From positions 126,533,140 through 126,597,139 of the forward strand of contig NC_081410.1 of the NCBI RefSeq assembly GCF_030272615.1: a stretch of DNA of 64,000 bases, written 5' to 3'. The notes under the pieces are model-generated. The model saw only the letters and a list, made by a program, of their open reading frames with translations, ran no database searches and was not told the DNA's origin. Source of the DNA: Cryptomeria japonica. Lineage: Eukaryota > Streptophyta > Pinopsida > Cupressales > Cupressaceae. A program made the position numbers and the translations under genes. Positions 1 to 10,319 of this stretch are shown here, in pieces. Positions within the stretch are counted from its first letter, which is position 1. Each line of letters opens with the position of its first letter.

Positions 1-549
1 CTACAAAAAGTAAATCTAACTATGTTGGTTAGAAAAATGGAGATTCATTAATTTAATTTTGTAAACTAGGAATAAAGCCTATTCACAACCAAATAACATT
101 AAGGGGTATACGACTCAATATGCTCAACCTCAAACCTAATAAGAAAGTGTTGAGCACACATTGGATCTTAATTCTCCGTGTTTGAGTTGAAATTGGTTAT
201 GAGAGTGTGTGAATGAGGGTTAATGATGTGGAATTGATAATGATAAGCATGAATAGATAATTTTAAAACACATATACAAACATCAAGTTCTGATCTAGAA
301 ATGGGAAGTAGAAAGGAACACGTGTCTAAAATATGAGCCTGAAAATGAAAGACAATGGGGCTAGGCGACCTTGTCTTGGAGCTATCAAATGCAAATATCA
401 TAAACAAATTTAGGATCAGGATGTCGTTTTGAGAATTTTCCTAAAATTTATTCAAAAAATGGGGCTAGGTGATCTTGTCTTGTCTTTTTCACTTCTGCAA
501 AATTTGGTTTTGTGTGTCATGGTCTGCACTATCCAGATCTATATATTCT
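1..549. other. Flanking sequence without a recognisable gene
   Basis: AT-rich sequence to the left of element 1. Short open frames exist on both strands but show no domain or homologous copy in the window. A short phrase (GGGGCTAGGCGACCTTGTC) near 358 recurs with two changes near 463, so part of the segment is internally duplicated. It continues after element 1 at 9215, because element 1 carries a target duplication. Confidence 0.5.
545..549. repeat. Target-site duplication of element 1, left copy
   Basis: ATTCT lies directly before the LTR end at 550. The same five bases follow the other LTR end at 9210-9214. A 5-bp duplication is the usual product of LTR-element integrase and fixes both element ends. 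Confidence 0.9.
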
Positions 550-990
550 TGTGTGGGGGAAAAAGTGAAACTAAGCAAACATGCCCTAATCTCACTTTCA
601 ATCACACATTTGTGGAATACGAAAGAGCCTAGAGGTATCACACAATTGGCTACTTCTTTTTGTGGAAGAGAGAGCCACGGGCTACCTATTAGGATTTCTA
701 TTCCTTTGTTGTAATTGAAAGATAAAATGATGCAAGTTCAATCCCTAACCCCAAAGTGCAAGTATGAACTAATAACAAGATTGCAGAATTGAACTTAAAT
801 AATGGAAAGCTGTAAACACAAGGACAAGACAAGAATGCAAATGCGTACCCGGAGTTAAAATCCGAGTGAAAATGTTCAGGACGGGGGTGCGGGCGCCACT
901 GTCCTGATTCTGCACCTGAAACTGCTCTGAAAACTGCTGTTTTGCAACCTGGAAAGCTGTCAAAAATGCTAAAAACTGCTGTCTGTCAGG

Positions 991-1055
991 AGGACCAGGG
1001 CGCCCAGCACCCCTGCCCTAGCAGGACCAGGGCGCCCCACGCCCCTGTCCTGGTC
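991..1055. repeat. GC-rich minisatellite in the 3' LTR, two units
   Basis: Two units of about 30 bp, each built as GACCAGGGCGCCC followed by CCCTGCCC or CCCTGTCC. The matching place in the other LTR (7981-8075) has three units. It is a GC-rich island inside an AT-rich LTR. Confidence 0.85.
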
Positions 1056-1791
1056 TTTTGCTCTGCAATTTGGTGTGAAGTTCTGTCTCAGTTTGCTTCC
1101 GTCGGATCTGCAACCTGCGGCGTCGTCCGAGTCCCGAAACCTGCACTTATATCTGAAAAGGGTATGGTGGGCGGCTATATAGGGTTTTGCCTTAGTCAAA
1201 CCCCCACTTCAGTGATTTCCACCTCCACGAATAGCCAAGTTGTATTGTAAATGTATTGTGTGTGCAGACCTTGTGTGTGTGCAAGATCTAAAATGCAAGT
1301 AAGCAAACTAGAGCAACCTAGAAAGTAAACCCTAATTGCTTGTAAATGATAATGTAAATGCTCTAAATCAAGATGCAAAGTGATCTAAAGCATGAATAAA
1401 TGATATAATGAAGCTTATGCATAGACATGAAAACAACATGAAATCATACCCAACCCCAAGGGAGGGGTACAAGCCTATCTTCAGTCGGTGATCTCTTATT
1501 GTTCTTCAATGCCTTCAAAGCCCTAAATGGATTAATGAAATTGATGAATGCTTGATGGATGGATGTTGAATGTTGTTGAAGTCTTCAAAGATCTGCTCTT
1601 TCGCTGCATAGAAGGTCCTTGAAACCAAAAATCTGATCCTTTCAAATGAAGAAAGAGAGCTTTTATATATGAAACCCTAGGTCTTAATTTCAACTTTTGG
1701 CCGACCTAGAGATTGAATATCCCGCCAATTTCTTGGGGTTAAGATTTATTTTATGATTAGATCGCACTCCTAAAATTTCAGGAAAAATGTC

Positions 1792-1825
1792 CGGGACCAT
1801 GTGCACACCGGGCGCCATGGTCCCG
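1792..1825. other. Perfect 10-bp inverted repeat (LTR stem-loop)
   Basis: CGGGACCATG at 1792-1801 is the exact reverse complement of CATGGTCCCG at 1816-1825, with a 14-nt loop holding GGGCGC. The same stem-loop is at 8812-8845 in the other LTR. Partly decayed versions lie at the same distance from the LTR start in the solo LTR (near 30926-30960) and in element 3 (near 33660-33695). Confidence 0.8.
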
Positions 1826-2189
1826 ACAACTTTTCACCAAATTTTCAGGGCCGTCGGATATGATGATTTTAGAGCGAATCCCGAAGTTACAGCTGATTTC
1901 GAGATGTTTTGACCCCCGAAATCAAGCCCCCAAGTTCAAAATAGGACCTAATTAGGGTTTTTGATTAAATGATGTATTGGAGGAATAAAATGAAAGGGGC
2001 ACACTTAAATGAAAGGGCCCAACTTTATGATGTGGAAGATGATGAAATAGGACCTTAGACCTAATTAATTTGATTAATTAAGTGCTAAAGGGGAAATGCA
2101 ATGCAAAATGAAAAATGCACCAAGGCGGGTGCTAAACTAGGTGTGAAATTGTACCACCCTAGCAAGTGCGTACAATTTACAATGCTACA

Positions 2190-2211
2190 TTTAGCCCCCA
2201 CTTTAGCGGTC
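2190..2211 (-). other. Polypurine tract of element 1
   Basis: On the minus strand the bases just before the 3' LTR read AAAGTGGGGGCTAAA. This is the expected place for plus-strand DNA priming. Element 3 has the matching AAAGTTGGGGCTAAA before its 3' LTR at 40455. Confidence 0.75.
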
Positions 2212-4023
2212 ATATGAACACTACGTGCATATGCAAGCTAAAGTAAAGAAAAGTAAACATTATTTGAAAAAGGATATATCCATAAGTTGTCAGACGAAGC
2301 CCCTAGCGGTATCTGCAGTACACAGTTAGGAACCGCACCCTACAAAACACACGTTAGACCACAAAATCACCTAATGCTTACTAAGGAAGGTGATGAAAAT
2401 TCGAGGGTAGCTATATGCCCCCCCTGTTTCGGCTTGCTAATTTTAGTGAGTTGAAACAGGGTATCATGTTTACCACTTCAAATTGTTAAAGAATATTGAT
2501 GACAAATGCTCACAAGAAGATTTGATATGAGATCAGAAACTAATGGAGAATCATTTGGTAAGAAAGAGGACTAAATCTCAATTCCAACACAACAAAGAGT
2601 GTGAGGGTTTGAGAGTTCTCTAACACAAGATGAAGGATGTGAATGGAAACAAAATGCAAAGAGAAGAAAAGAAAGGAAAAAAGAATGAATACACACATTG
2701 GTGATCCATGAGAAGAATAGTGAGAGAGAAAACATGGACTTCGCGCCCCTAGATCTTGTCTAGGTGATCCATGGGAAAAAGGACATGGAAAACTAGCCCC
2801 TAGAGTCTGTCTAGGTGATCCATGTAAGGGAGGAGAGTGAGAAAGTCTAGCCTTATGCCGCTAGTTCCACTCAACCTCGTGCATGTGTGTGTAAGGGAGG
2901 TTAGAAGCACCTCATAGGAGTCTATGCCTGAGTATGCTACAACCTGTATATGTATAGTACAAAAGCATGACATCTTGCTCTAAGAGTCTGTGCTCTGGTT
3001 CCGAGAATAATCACCTTGCATAAAAGAAAAATGGAGACATCTCACTCTAAGAGTCTGTGCTCTGGTTTCGAGAATGACCCATTGCTCAAAAAGTGTAATG
3101 TTTATGTCATAAGCAAAGTAGAACAAGGATACCTACCTTCATCACAAAAGAAGATACCCCAAAAATGCAACAATGTCATAGATCCAAGCAAGAGAGTTTT
3201 GCACTCTTTAAGCAAGGACAAGATAGTTGAAAAGGGATGTCTTGTAGTATGTGTAAAGGAGATCCTTAGAGGAGAAGAGATCTTTGTACAAAAGACACCT
3301 ATCCCTAAGAGGAATTGTCTTAGACAAATATAACATCTTCTAGAATAAGACAAAGAAGAGAATAAGAATGCAATACTTCCTTCTTTTGCGAGGTGAAAGT
3401 GATTCTTAATCAAGGATGACGCTCTTTTTAACCCAATTGGGAGAGTGAATTCATTATGGATGTATTTTACCAAGCGCAAAAGAGGTTGTAGTCAAGGACT
3501 TACACCTCTTGTAAGAAAGAATCCTTGAACAAACAACAACAAATGCATACAAGGAATAACATCAAGTAATAAAGTTCACACCATCCACAAAATAGGAAAA
3601 AGTGGACCCTTAGATAAAAATAAGGAAAGATCATTGCCTCCCAAGGATAAGGACAATGAGAAGGACTTACACAATCTTCTAGAGAGAGATTTAGACATAA
3701 GCAAAATGTACTACATACCCACATGAGTTCATGCAAGCAATACATTAGTGTATGTAAAATGCTCCTCACAGGAAGTGGGTAGGATAAGAAAGAGAATACA
3801 CATCTTCTCCCATATCTAGGAAAAGAGGATTCTAAAGAAAAGATGATCAATATTTCCACGTTATTACCCCATAGGAACAAGAGATAACATAGAAAATTTA
3901 GGCTATTATGTTGCTTCAAAAATATGATTGCACTTGAAATTGTACCATCATGAATGACAATGAGCCCCCAGTAAATGAGCTACCAATGTCACATAATGAT
4001 GAGCAACATAATAGCCATTAATG
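2212..4023 (-). other. Noncoding 3' interior of element 1
   Basis: About 1.8 kb between the reading-frame stop and the purine tract. Open frames of 105, 125 and 139 residues occur on both strands but have no recognisable domain. The homologous part of element 3 (about 38800-40430) is alignable by eye yet not open, so I do not call genes. A second C-run (minus-strand G-run) near 2420 resembles another purine tract. The phrase CTAGGTGATCCATG recurs near 2761 and 2811. Confidence 0.65.
2969..3076. repeat. 67-bp tandem duplication
   Basis: Two adjacent units start GACATCT and share CTCTAAGAGTCTGTGCTCTG, then TTCGAGAAT or TCCGAGAAT. The offset between units is 67 bp. It lies in the noncoding 3' interior of element 1. 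Confidence 0.85.
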
Positions 4024-7000
4024 TTATTTAAAGACATGATAGATTGAATGAGGTATTTGAATATGACATGCTGAATGCTCAACTATAAGTGAGATCAAAA
4101 ACATGTATAAAGTGATAAAAATTGAAGAAGGACAGTTACGAGAAATCTTAGAAGAAAGATGAGTGTAATTTATTAGAGCCTTATCCCTGGAGGAAAGGAC
4201 TTTATGGTGAATAGGAGATAAAGATTCATAAGTGGATTTAGAAATTTGAGGGGAGTCATAAAGAGATTTGTTCATCGCCAAGATTTCTTTATGAGGTGAA
4301 TGAGAGTTGATAGAAGTAGAAGATGATTTAGTTGGAGTGAGATCATCATCACTACTAAATATAGTATTCACATTGAGAGATGGTCTTTTAGATGCTTTGG
4401 TGGGATTAGAAAGATTATATCCAAGTCCAAATGAATATTCATTCATGTTATGTTCTAAAGGAACTTTAATTCCATGTTCATTTGCACCACAACCATTTCC
4501 ACTATAGCCACTCTTAGCCAAAATGTGAAAACCATGACCATAACGATTAGCCATTTCAGAAAGAAAAGGTGGTTTTTCATAAGACAAAGAATCAAATTCT
4601 TCAGAATTAGAGGTGTGAGGAGAAGAAGTTTGAGAAGCGGCCACAAAATTATTGCTCATAGGTTTAGGTAAGACTGATTGATCTCTAGTTTCTTCTTTCT
4701 TTTTAACTTTAAGCTCTCTAGGAGGAACCCTATACTCACCTACAAAGGTGGGATTAAAATCAAGAGATCCCCAATCGTCTTCTGCGAGAACCTTCTCAGG
4801 ATAAAAAGCCTTTTCATGTGTAGGTTCAATTTGAGAAGAATATTCTTCAAGAACTTCAGACTCATCCAAAGAATTTTGATTATCAGAGGGTGATGATTCA
4901 TCCATAGGTATCTTGCTTAACGAGTCATCACTAGAAGAGGAAGGCTTAGAAGAACTCCCTTTGGAAGTAGATGTTTGCAAACAAGCTTGAAAATTAGTAT
5001 CACCTATCAAGGTATATGTCTTATTATTATAAATAAATTTAACTTTTCTATGCAATGTAGAGGGGACAACTTGCATACTGTGAATCCAAGGTCTCCCTAA
5101 TAACAAGTTGTATGTTAGATTTCCCGACATAACATGGATAGGAGTAGGCAAAGTAACAGGTCCCACTGTGATGGGTAAGGTGATAATACCTAATGAAGAC
5201 TTAGCCACATTATCAAAGCCTCGAATGGGATGAGAGTCAGGCTCAATAAGGGATGTATCCACATTCATCTTATGCAATAGATTAATGCTACACACATTAA
5301 GGCCAGAACCATTATCTACCAGTGTTCGTCTTATAGCAGTGTCATTTATGATAACCACAATCATCAAGGGATCATATTGATGTTGAATTTCACTAGTAGG
5401 CAACTCATCTTGAGTAAACACAATTTGAGCTTTAGGATTCATCACAGAGTTAACCAAAGACACTATATTACTAGATGTATTAGGTGGAGGAACATTCAAA
5501 TCTTTCAAGGCATCTTGTAACATTCCATGATGAGCGAAAGAAGTTTGGATCAAATCCCAAAGGGATATCTTAGCAGGGGTAGCTTTAAGTTGTTCTATGA
5601 GATCATAGTCCTTACTAAGCATTTGTGAAATACGAGGAGCTTGAGGAAGAATAGGTTGGGAAGGAGGAAGTGAAGTTGGGATAACTGGAGGAGGATTAGG
5701 TTGCCTATTTTTTCTTGTGTTATAGGTATGAGCAACCGCATGATAACTCTCTCTAGTCAGTTGCTTAGCATACTCATAAGGGCTCTTAGTAGAATAACCT
5801 CCTTGCACAGTAATAATAGGTTTGTTAGGAGTGCAAAAAGAATCATTAGCATAACCACCTTGAACCACTAAGATAGGCTTATTTAAAGGTTGAGAATTTT
5901 GAGAAGGACAAGCACCTTGGACAATGAAGAGAGGTTTGTTAAGTGTTTCATTCACATGTATCAAATTGATTGAGGATGGTTTAGAGGAATTAACAAAAGT
6001 GTTGGAAAAATTATTGATAGTCTTCTCTTGCACTAAAATCTTATCACAGATTAAATCAATTTTAGGAGAGAGACAAGGGGTAGGCATTGATGTTCTAGTA
6101 GGAAGAGGAAAGGTCATATCATCCTCTATCATCAAATGATCTACATGGGGAATAAACTCTCTAGGAGAAGGATCAACATTACTCTCTAAAGTCTCACTTT
6201 TGAGAGGGAGATATTTGGAAGAGATGTTAACCATCTTGCTTTGAACTAGGATTTCCTTATGAGTATAACCAAGTTGAGGAGAGGGAGATGCTTTATTTTT
6301 AGAGGGAGAATAATTGAGATTCAAGGAAGGTGAGAAACTATCAAGGGAGTTTTCAATCTTGATTTCATCCCCTTTGACTAGGGTGCTCTCATGGGGAAGA
6401 GAATAATCTACACCTTCTTCTAATGGTTCATCCCAAATAGTGAGGTTGTTGAAAGGAATGTTTGAAGTATTGTCAGTTTCGAGAGAGGAGATAACATTGT
6501 TTATTAATTCCTCATCCTTAGGAGGGAGAGCATCAATAGATGTGTTAAACTCATCCTCTTTCCTCAAAATATGTTCAATATGATCTTTAGGGGAGAGAGA
6601 ATTAAGGAAATTGCTTATTATTTCATCTTCTTTCTCTAAGGGATGCTTATGGGTAAGACAAACTTTAGGAGAAGGGTAAACATTTATCATTAATTCATCA
6701 TCTCTAGTGGGAATTTTGTTGGAAAAGGAAATGCCATCACTAGGAAATGTAGGGATAATGTCATCTTCTTGCACAAAAGGATCCTCATGAAGGGAGTGTT
6801 TTTTAGGAGGAACATGAACATATTTCTCCAAAGATTCATGCTTAGGAAGGAGATCTTTGAAAGAAGTGTTCATAACCTCTTGTTGCACTAACATGCCCCC
6901 ATTGGAAGGACCAAATTTAGGAGAAAATAAGTTAATGTCCATCAATATCTTTTCACTTAGAGAGGCATCATGTAGGGAAGGTGAAATAACATTAAGAAAT

Positions 7001-7242
7001 GTGTTTATGATATCATTCTCTTCCTCTAGGATAGATAAATAGGAAGGGCACATTTTAGGAGAATTGTCAAGATCACTCTTAAAGTCTTCATCCTTAGAGC
7101 ATGGGAGAGTCTCAAAGGGATTGGAAGCAACTCTTTTAGGCACTAAAATGTTGTTATAGATGAGGGGAGGTTTTTTAGGAGAAGGAAAAATTGAAACAAG
7201 GGAAGCTAACCCATTATCAAATCTATGAAATGAATGCATCAT
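4024..7242 (-). CDS. Intact 1072-aa retropepsin/G-patch protein of element 1
   Basis: One uninterrupted frame starting at a double ATG about 280 bp inside the primer site and ending TAA. The first ~400 residues are low-complexity with loosely repeated blocks (acidic ED/EDD, then I-I/F-N, then S/P-P-K). Residues about 430-490 hold three NKP-x-x-x-V-x-G repeats. A conserved stretch (DYDLIEQL, then TPAKISLWDL, about 540-570) is the segment that precedes the protease in many plant Ty3/Gypsy polyproteins. The retropepsin follows: VDNGSGLNVC with catalytic Asp near 643 and LLGRPWIH near 715. A glycine-rich G-patch (GYSGNGCG to FGLGYN) spans about 897-943. No gag fold, zinc knuckle, RT, RNase H or integrase is visible. 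Protease and G-patch are normally the front part of a gag-pol frame; here they stand alone. Function in trans is inference; the open frame implies recent selection or recent insertion. Confidence 0.85.
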   Translation of the reverse strand: MMHSFHRFDNGLASLVSIFPSPKKPPLIYNNILVPKRVASNPFETLPCSKDEDFKSDLDNSPKMCPSYLSILEEENDIINTFLNVISPSLHDASLSEKILMDINLFSPKFGPSNGGMLVQQEVMNTSFKDLLPKHESLEKYVHVPPKKHSLHEDPFVQEDDIIPTFPSDGISFSNKIPTRDDELMINVYPSPKVCLTHKHPLEKEDEIISNFLNSLSPKDHIEHILRKEDEFNTSIDALPPKDEELINNVISSLETDNTSNIPFNNLTIWDEPLEEGVDYSLPHESTLVKGDEIKIENSLDSFSPSLNLNYSPSKNKASPSPQLGYTHKEILVQSKMVNISSKYLPLKSETLESNVDPSPREFIPHVDHLMIEDDMTFPLPTRTSMPTPCLSPKIDLICDKILVQEKTINNFSNTFVNSSKPSSINLIHVNETLNKPLFIVQGACPSQNSQPLNKPILVVQGGYANDSFCTPNKPIITVQGGYSTKSPYEYAKQLTRESYHAVAHTYNTRKNRQPNPPPVIPTSLPPSQPILPQAPRISQMLSKDYDLIEQLKATPAKISLWDLIQTSFAHHGMLQDALKDLNVPPPNTSSNIVSLVNSVMNPKAQIVFTQDELPTSEIQHQYDPLMIVVIINDTAIRRTLVDNGSGLNVCSINLLHKMNVDTSLIEPDSHPIRGFDNVAKSSLGIITLPITVGPVTLPTPIHVMSGNLTYNLLLGRPWIHSMQVVPSTLHRKVKFIYNNKTYTLIGDTNFQACLQTSTSKGSSSKPSSSSDDSLSKIPMDESSPSDNQNSLDESEVLEEYSSQIEPTHEKAFYPEKVLAEDDWGSLDFNPTFVGEYRVPPRELKVKKKEETRDQSVLPKPMSNNFVAASQTSSPHTSNSEEFDSLSYEKPPFLSEMANRYGHGFHILAKSGYSGNGCGANEHGIKVPLEHNMNEYSFGLGYNLSNPTKASKRPSLNVNTIFSSDDDLTPTKSSSTSINSHSPHKEILAMNKSLYDSPQISKSTYESLSPIHHKVLSSRDKALINYTHLSSKISRNCPSSIFITLYMFLISLIVEHSACHIQIPHSIYHVFK

Positions 7243-7518
7243 GACAAAAATTTTCCTCTTTCAAATGATAACACATGTAAAATAGAAGGAAATGTATAAT
7301 TTTAAACAATGCAAGCACTTAGAATGTAGATTTAGAAAATCAGATTTGAAATTATTGATCCCAATTAAGCTATCCACAAGTTCAACTTTGAATTGAAAAA
7401 TTTTCCTCTAAATTTTTGAATCTTGCAAGAAATTAAAACTTGTAAATACAAATTTGAATTTGAAATAGCATAAACACTCAAATTTGAAAACATAAATCAG
7501 AATTAGAGAAGATTTTGA

Positions 7519-7536
7519 TTCACGTCGGGTTCACCA
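7519..7536 (-). other. Primer binding site of element 1 (tRNA-Trp type)
   Basis: Minus-strand TGGTGAACCCGACGTGAA, three bases from the 5' LTR end. Its complement ends GTCGGGTTCACCA, which from memory matches the 3' end of plant cytosolic tRNA-Trp. Element 2 (24483) has the same site with a few changes, and element 3 (35013) keeps its core. Confidence 0.8.
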
Positions 7537-7980
7537 AAATGTGTGGGGGAAAAAGTGAAACTAAGCAAACATGCCCTAATCTCACTTTCAATCACACATT
7601 TGTGGAATACGAAAGAGCCTAGAGGTATCACACAATTGGCTACTTCTTTTTGTGGAAGAGAGAGCCACGGGCTACCTATTAGGATTTCTATTCCTTTGTT
7701 GTAATTGAAAGATAAAATGATGCAAGTTCAATCGCTAACCCCAAAGTGCAAGTATGAACTAATAACAAGATTGCAGAATTGAACTTAAATAATGGAAAGC
7801 TGTAAACACAAGGAAAAGACAAGAATGCAAATGCGTACCCGAAGTTAAAATCTGAGTGAAAATGTTCAGGACGGGGGCGCGAGCGCCACTGTCCTGATTC
7901 TGCACCTGAAACTGCTCCGGAAACTGCTGTTTTGCAACCTGGAAAGCTGTCAAAAATGCTGAAAACTACTGTCTGTCAGG

Positions 7981-8075
7981 AGGACTAGGGCACCCGGTGC
8001 CCCTGTCCTAGGGACCAGGGCGCCCAGCGCCCCTGCCCTAGCAGGACTAGGGCGCCCCACGCCCCTGTCCTGGTC
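7981..8075. repeat. GC-rich minisatellite in the 5' LTR, three units
   Basis: Three ~30-bp units with GGGCGCCC or the variant GGGCACCC; the 3' LTR has two. The units differ mostly by C/T and G/A changes. Confidence 0.85.
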
Positions 8076-8678
8076 TTTTGCTCTGCAATTTGGTGTGAAG
8101 TTCTGTCTCAGTTTGCTTCCGTCGGATCTGCAACCTGCGGCGTCGTCCGAGTCCCGAAACCTGCACTTATATCTGAAAAGGGTATGGTGGGCGGCTATAT
8201 AAGGTTTTGCCTTAGTCAAACCCCCACTTCAGTGATTTCCACCTCCACGAATAGCCAAGTTGTATTGTAAATGTATTGTGTGTGCAGACCTTGTGTGTGT
8301 GCAAGATCTAAAATGCAAGTAAGCAAACTAGAGCAACCTAGAAAGTAAACCCTAATTGCTTGTAAATGATAATGTAAATGCTCTAAATCAAGATGCAAAG
8401 TGATCTAAAGCATGAATAAATGATATAATGAAGCTTATGCATAGACATGAAAACAACATGAAATCATACCCAACCCCAAGGGAGGGGTACAAGCCAATCT
8501 TCAGTCGGTGATCTCTTATTGTTCTTCAATGCCTTCAAAGCCCTAAATGGATTAATAAAATTGATGAATGCTTGATGGATGGATGTTGAATGTTGTTGAA
8601 GTCTTCAAAGATCTGCTCTTTCGCTGCATAGAAGGTCCTTGAAACCAAAAATCTGATCCTTTCAAATGAAGAAAGAGA

Positions 8679-8690
8679 GCTTTTATATAT
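8679..8690 (-). promoter_or_regulatory. TATA box of the element 1 5' LTR
   Basis: Minus-strand ATATATAAAAGC about 520 bp into the LTR, followed by CTCTCTTTCTTC. The solo LTR (near 31085), element 2 (23666) and element 3 (33810) have an AT-rich TATA-like stretch at nearly the same distance from the LTR start. Conservation of position supports a core promoter. Confidence 0.6.
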
Positions 8691-9209
8691 GAAACCCTAG
8701 GTCTTAATTTCAACTTTTGGCCGACCTAGAGATTGAATATCCCGCCAATTTCTTGGGGTTAAGATTTATTTTATGATTAGATCGCACTCCTAAAATTTCA
8801 GGAAAAATGTCCGGGACCATGTGCACACCGGGCGCCATGGTCCCGACAACTTTTCACCAAATTTTCAGGGCCGTCGGATATGATGATTTTAGAGCGAATC
8901 CCGAAGTTACAGCTGATTTCGAGATGTTTTGACCCCCGAAATCAAGCCCCCAAGTTCAAAATAGGACCTAATTAGGGTTTTTGATTAAATGATGTATTGG
9001 AGGAATAAAATGAAAGGGGCACACTTAAATGAAAGGGCCCAACTTTATGATGTGGAAGATGATGAAATAGGACCTTAGACCTAATTAATTTGATTAATTA
9101 AGTGCTAAAGGGGAAATGCAATGCAAAATGAAAAATGCACCAAGGCGGGTGCTAAACTAGGTGTGAAATTGTACCACCCTAGCAAGTGCGTACAATTTAT
9201 GATGCTACA

Positions 9210-9214
9210 ATTCT
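9210..9214. repeat. Target-site duplication of element 1, right copy
   Basis: ATTCT, identical to 545-549. Confidence 0.9.
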
Positions 9215-10314
9215 CTCCAAAATTTGTCACCTGCACACAATTTAGAGGAAAAACGATGTTGGGTTTATAGTGTTGGATATTGTTGTTGCTAGGATATGTT
9301 GTTGTCATTGATGTTAACATATTCCCATGTTTCGATATTGCAGAGAGTTGTTTTGGTGTTCTAGTGATTGCAGAGAGTTGATTTGATTGGTTTTATCTTT
9401 GAATCAACTAGAGATACCCGATTCAATGTTGGTTTCGTGGTGATATGTGGTGATTTGATCGAGTTATGGATTTTGGTATGAGGATTGGTTTTTTGTGTTA
9501 AGTATTGCAATGTTCTGGTATTTGATCAATTGTGCTCCAGAATGATTATATCTTGAGTTGTGGATTTGGAAGAGTGTTTGGGATGTTCATGTGTATATTT
9601 AATTTAGATGGTTCGTGATTTGGTGCTCTGCAAGTTATCTTTTTAGTCCCAATTGTTGTTGTTGAGTGTTCTTGAGTATCAGTGTGTTGATTGATGGAGA
9701 TTTGATTAAGTGGTGTTGGTGCAGCTATTGCGGATGGTTCTAACGTGCTTGTTGGTGTTTCATAATCGTGTCCTATTAATTTTTCCGCTCCACATTTATC
9801 ATTGTGCGCGTTATTGAAGACCTTATGGGTCTGGTGATGTTCTTCGTGTTATGCGATATTTTTGGTGGTGTAGCGTGTTGTGGATGATCTTGGTGAGATT
9901 TCTGGTGGTGTTGCGTGTTTGGTGATTTAATTTGGGTCCATGTTATGTTGTCATGACATTTATATTGGTCTAGTGGTTGATTTATGTATTGTGTGATGTA
10001 ATTTTGTAATTAGGTCTTAAGGGTTGAGTAGACCTTGTAGTTAAGGTTGATGATTTGTATGAATAGGTGGCATATTCATGTAATTGGGAGATACGTGTTG
10101 TGTTTGCATTATCAGAGAGTGGTGTATGTGTGAACAAGTGAATTCATCTTTCAGTGTGAAGTGTAGAGTGGAGTGTGTTGCAGAGCAGACGATTGTGCTT
10201 AACCGAAACTGTCATCAGGCATTTGTAGATGTTATTCTTCCACTTCATCTAAACCGGATTTTCGTTTGAATGCTATTGTAAGGTAGTGAACCTTCCCTGA
10301 GGGTTGTAGCCTTC

Positions 10315-10319
10315 TGAGT
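10315..10319. repeat. Target-site duplication of the tandem array, left copy
   Basis: TGAGT before the first LTR; the right copy at 20459-20463 is CGAGT. One C/T change, in a CpG, separates them. Only the outermost ends of the three-LTR array share this repeat. Confidence 0.7.

Larger units (their letters stand above)
550..2189 (-). repeat. 3' LTR of element 1
   Basis: Direct repeat of 7540-9209. In element orientation it starts TGTAGCATTG and ends CCCCCACACA. It carries the same TATA box (minus, near 1659-1670), stem-loop and GGCGCC-rich tail as the other LTR. It has two units of the GC-rich minisatellite where the 5' LTR has three. Confidence 0.95.
550..9209 (-). mobile_element. Element 1: full-length pol-less LTR retrotransposon
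   Basis: Complete element with two LTRs (1640 and 1670 bp) ending in TG...CA and a perfect 5-bp target duplication ATTCT. On the minus strand the order is 5' LTR (7540-9209), primer site (7519-7536), one open reading frame (7242-4024), a long noncoding 3' part, a purine tract and the 3' LTR (550-2189). The reading frame has a retropepsin and a G-patch but no RT, RNase H or integrase anywhere in the 5.3-kb interior, so the element cannot transpose alone. The LTRs differ by only about 20 substitutions and one indel by eye, so insertion is recent compared with every other element here. Its LTR, primer site and protein match elements 2 and 3, so it belongs to the same Ty3/Gypsy-like family. Confidence 0.92.
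7540..9209 (-). repeat. 5' LTR of element 1
   Basis: Direct repeat of 550-2189 and the promoter copy, because the primer site lies next to it. It is 30 bp longer through one extra minisatellite unit at 7981-8075. Most mismatches to the other LTR lie in the stretch from the LTR end at 7540 to about 8060; the rest is nearly identical. Confidence 0.95.

Noticed and set aside
942-1250. Open frames of 60-102 residues inside element 1 LTRs
   Set aside because: They follow the GC-rich minisatellite and are present in both LTRs only because the LTRs are copies. No coding signal.
3102-3919. Open frames of 125 and 139 residues in the 3' interior of element 1
   Set aside because: They are hydrophobic without a clear signal or family, and the homologous part of element 3 is not open. 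Treated as noncoding.
9210-9296. Possible extra LTR end between element 1 and the Copia-like LTR
   Set aside because: Only 87 bp, without terminal motifs or duplication. It is simple flanking sequence continuing from 1-549.
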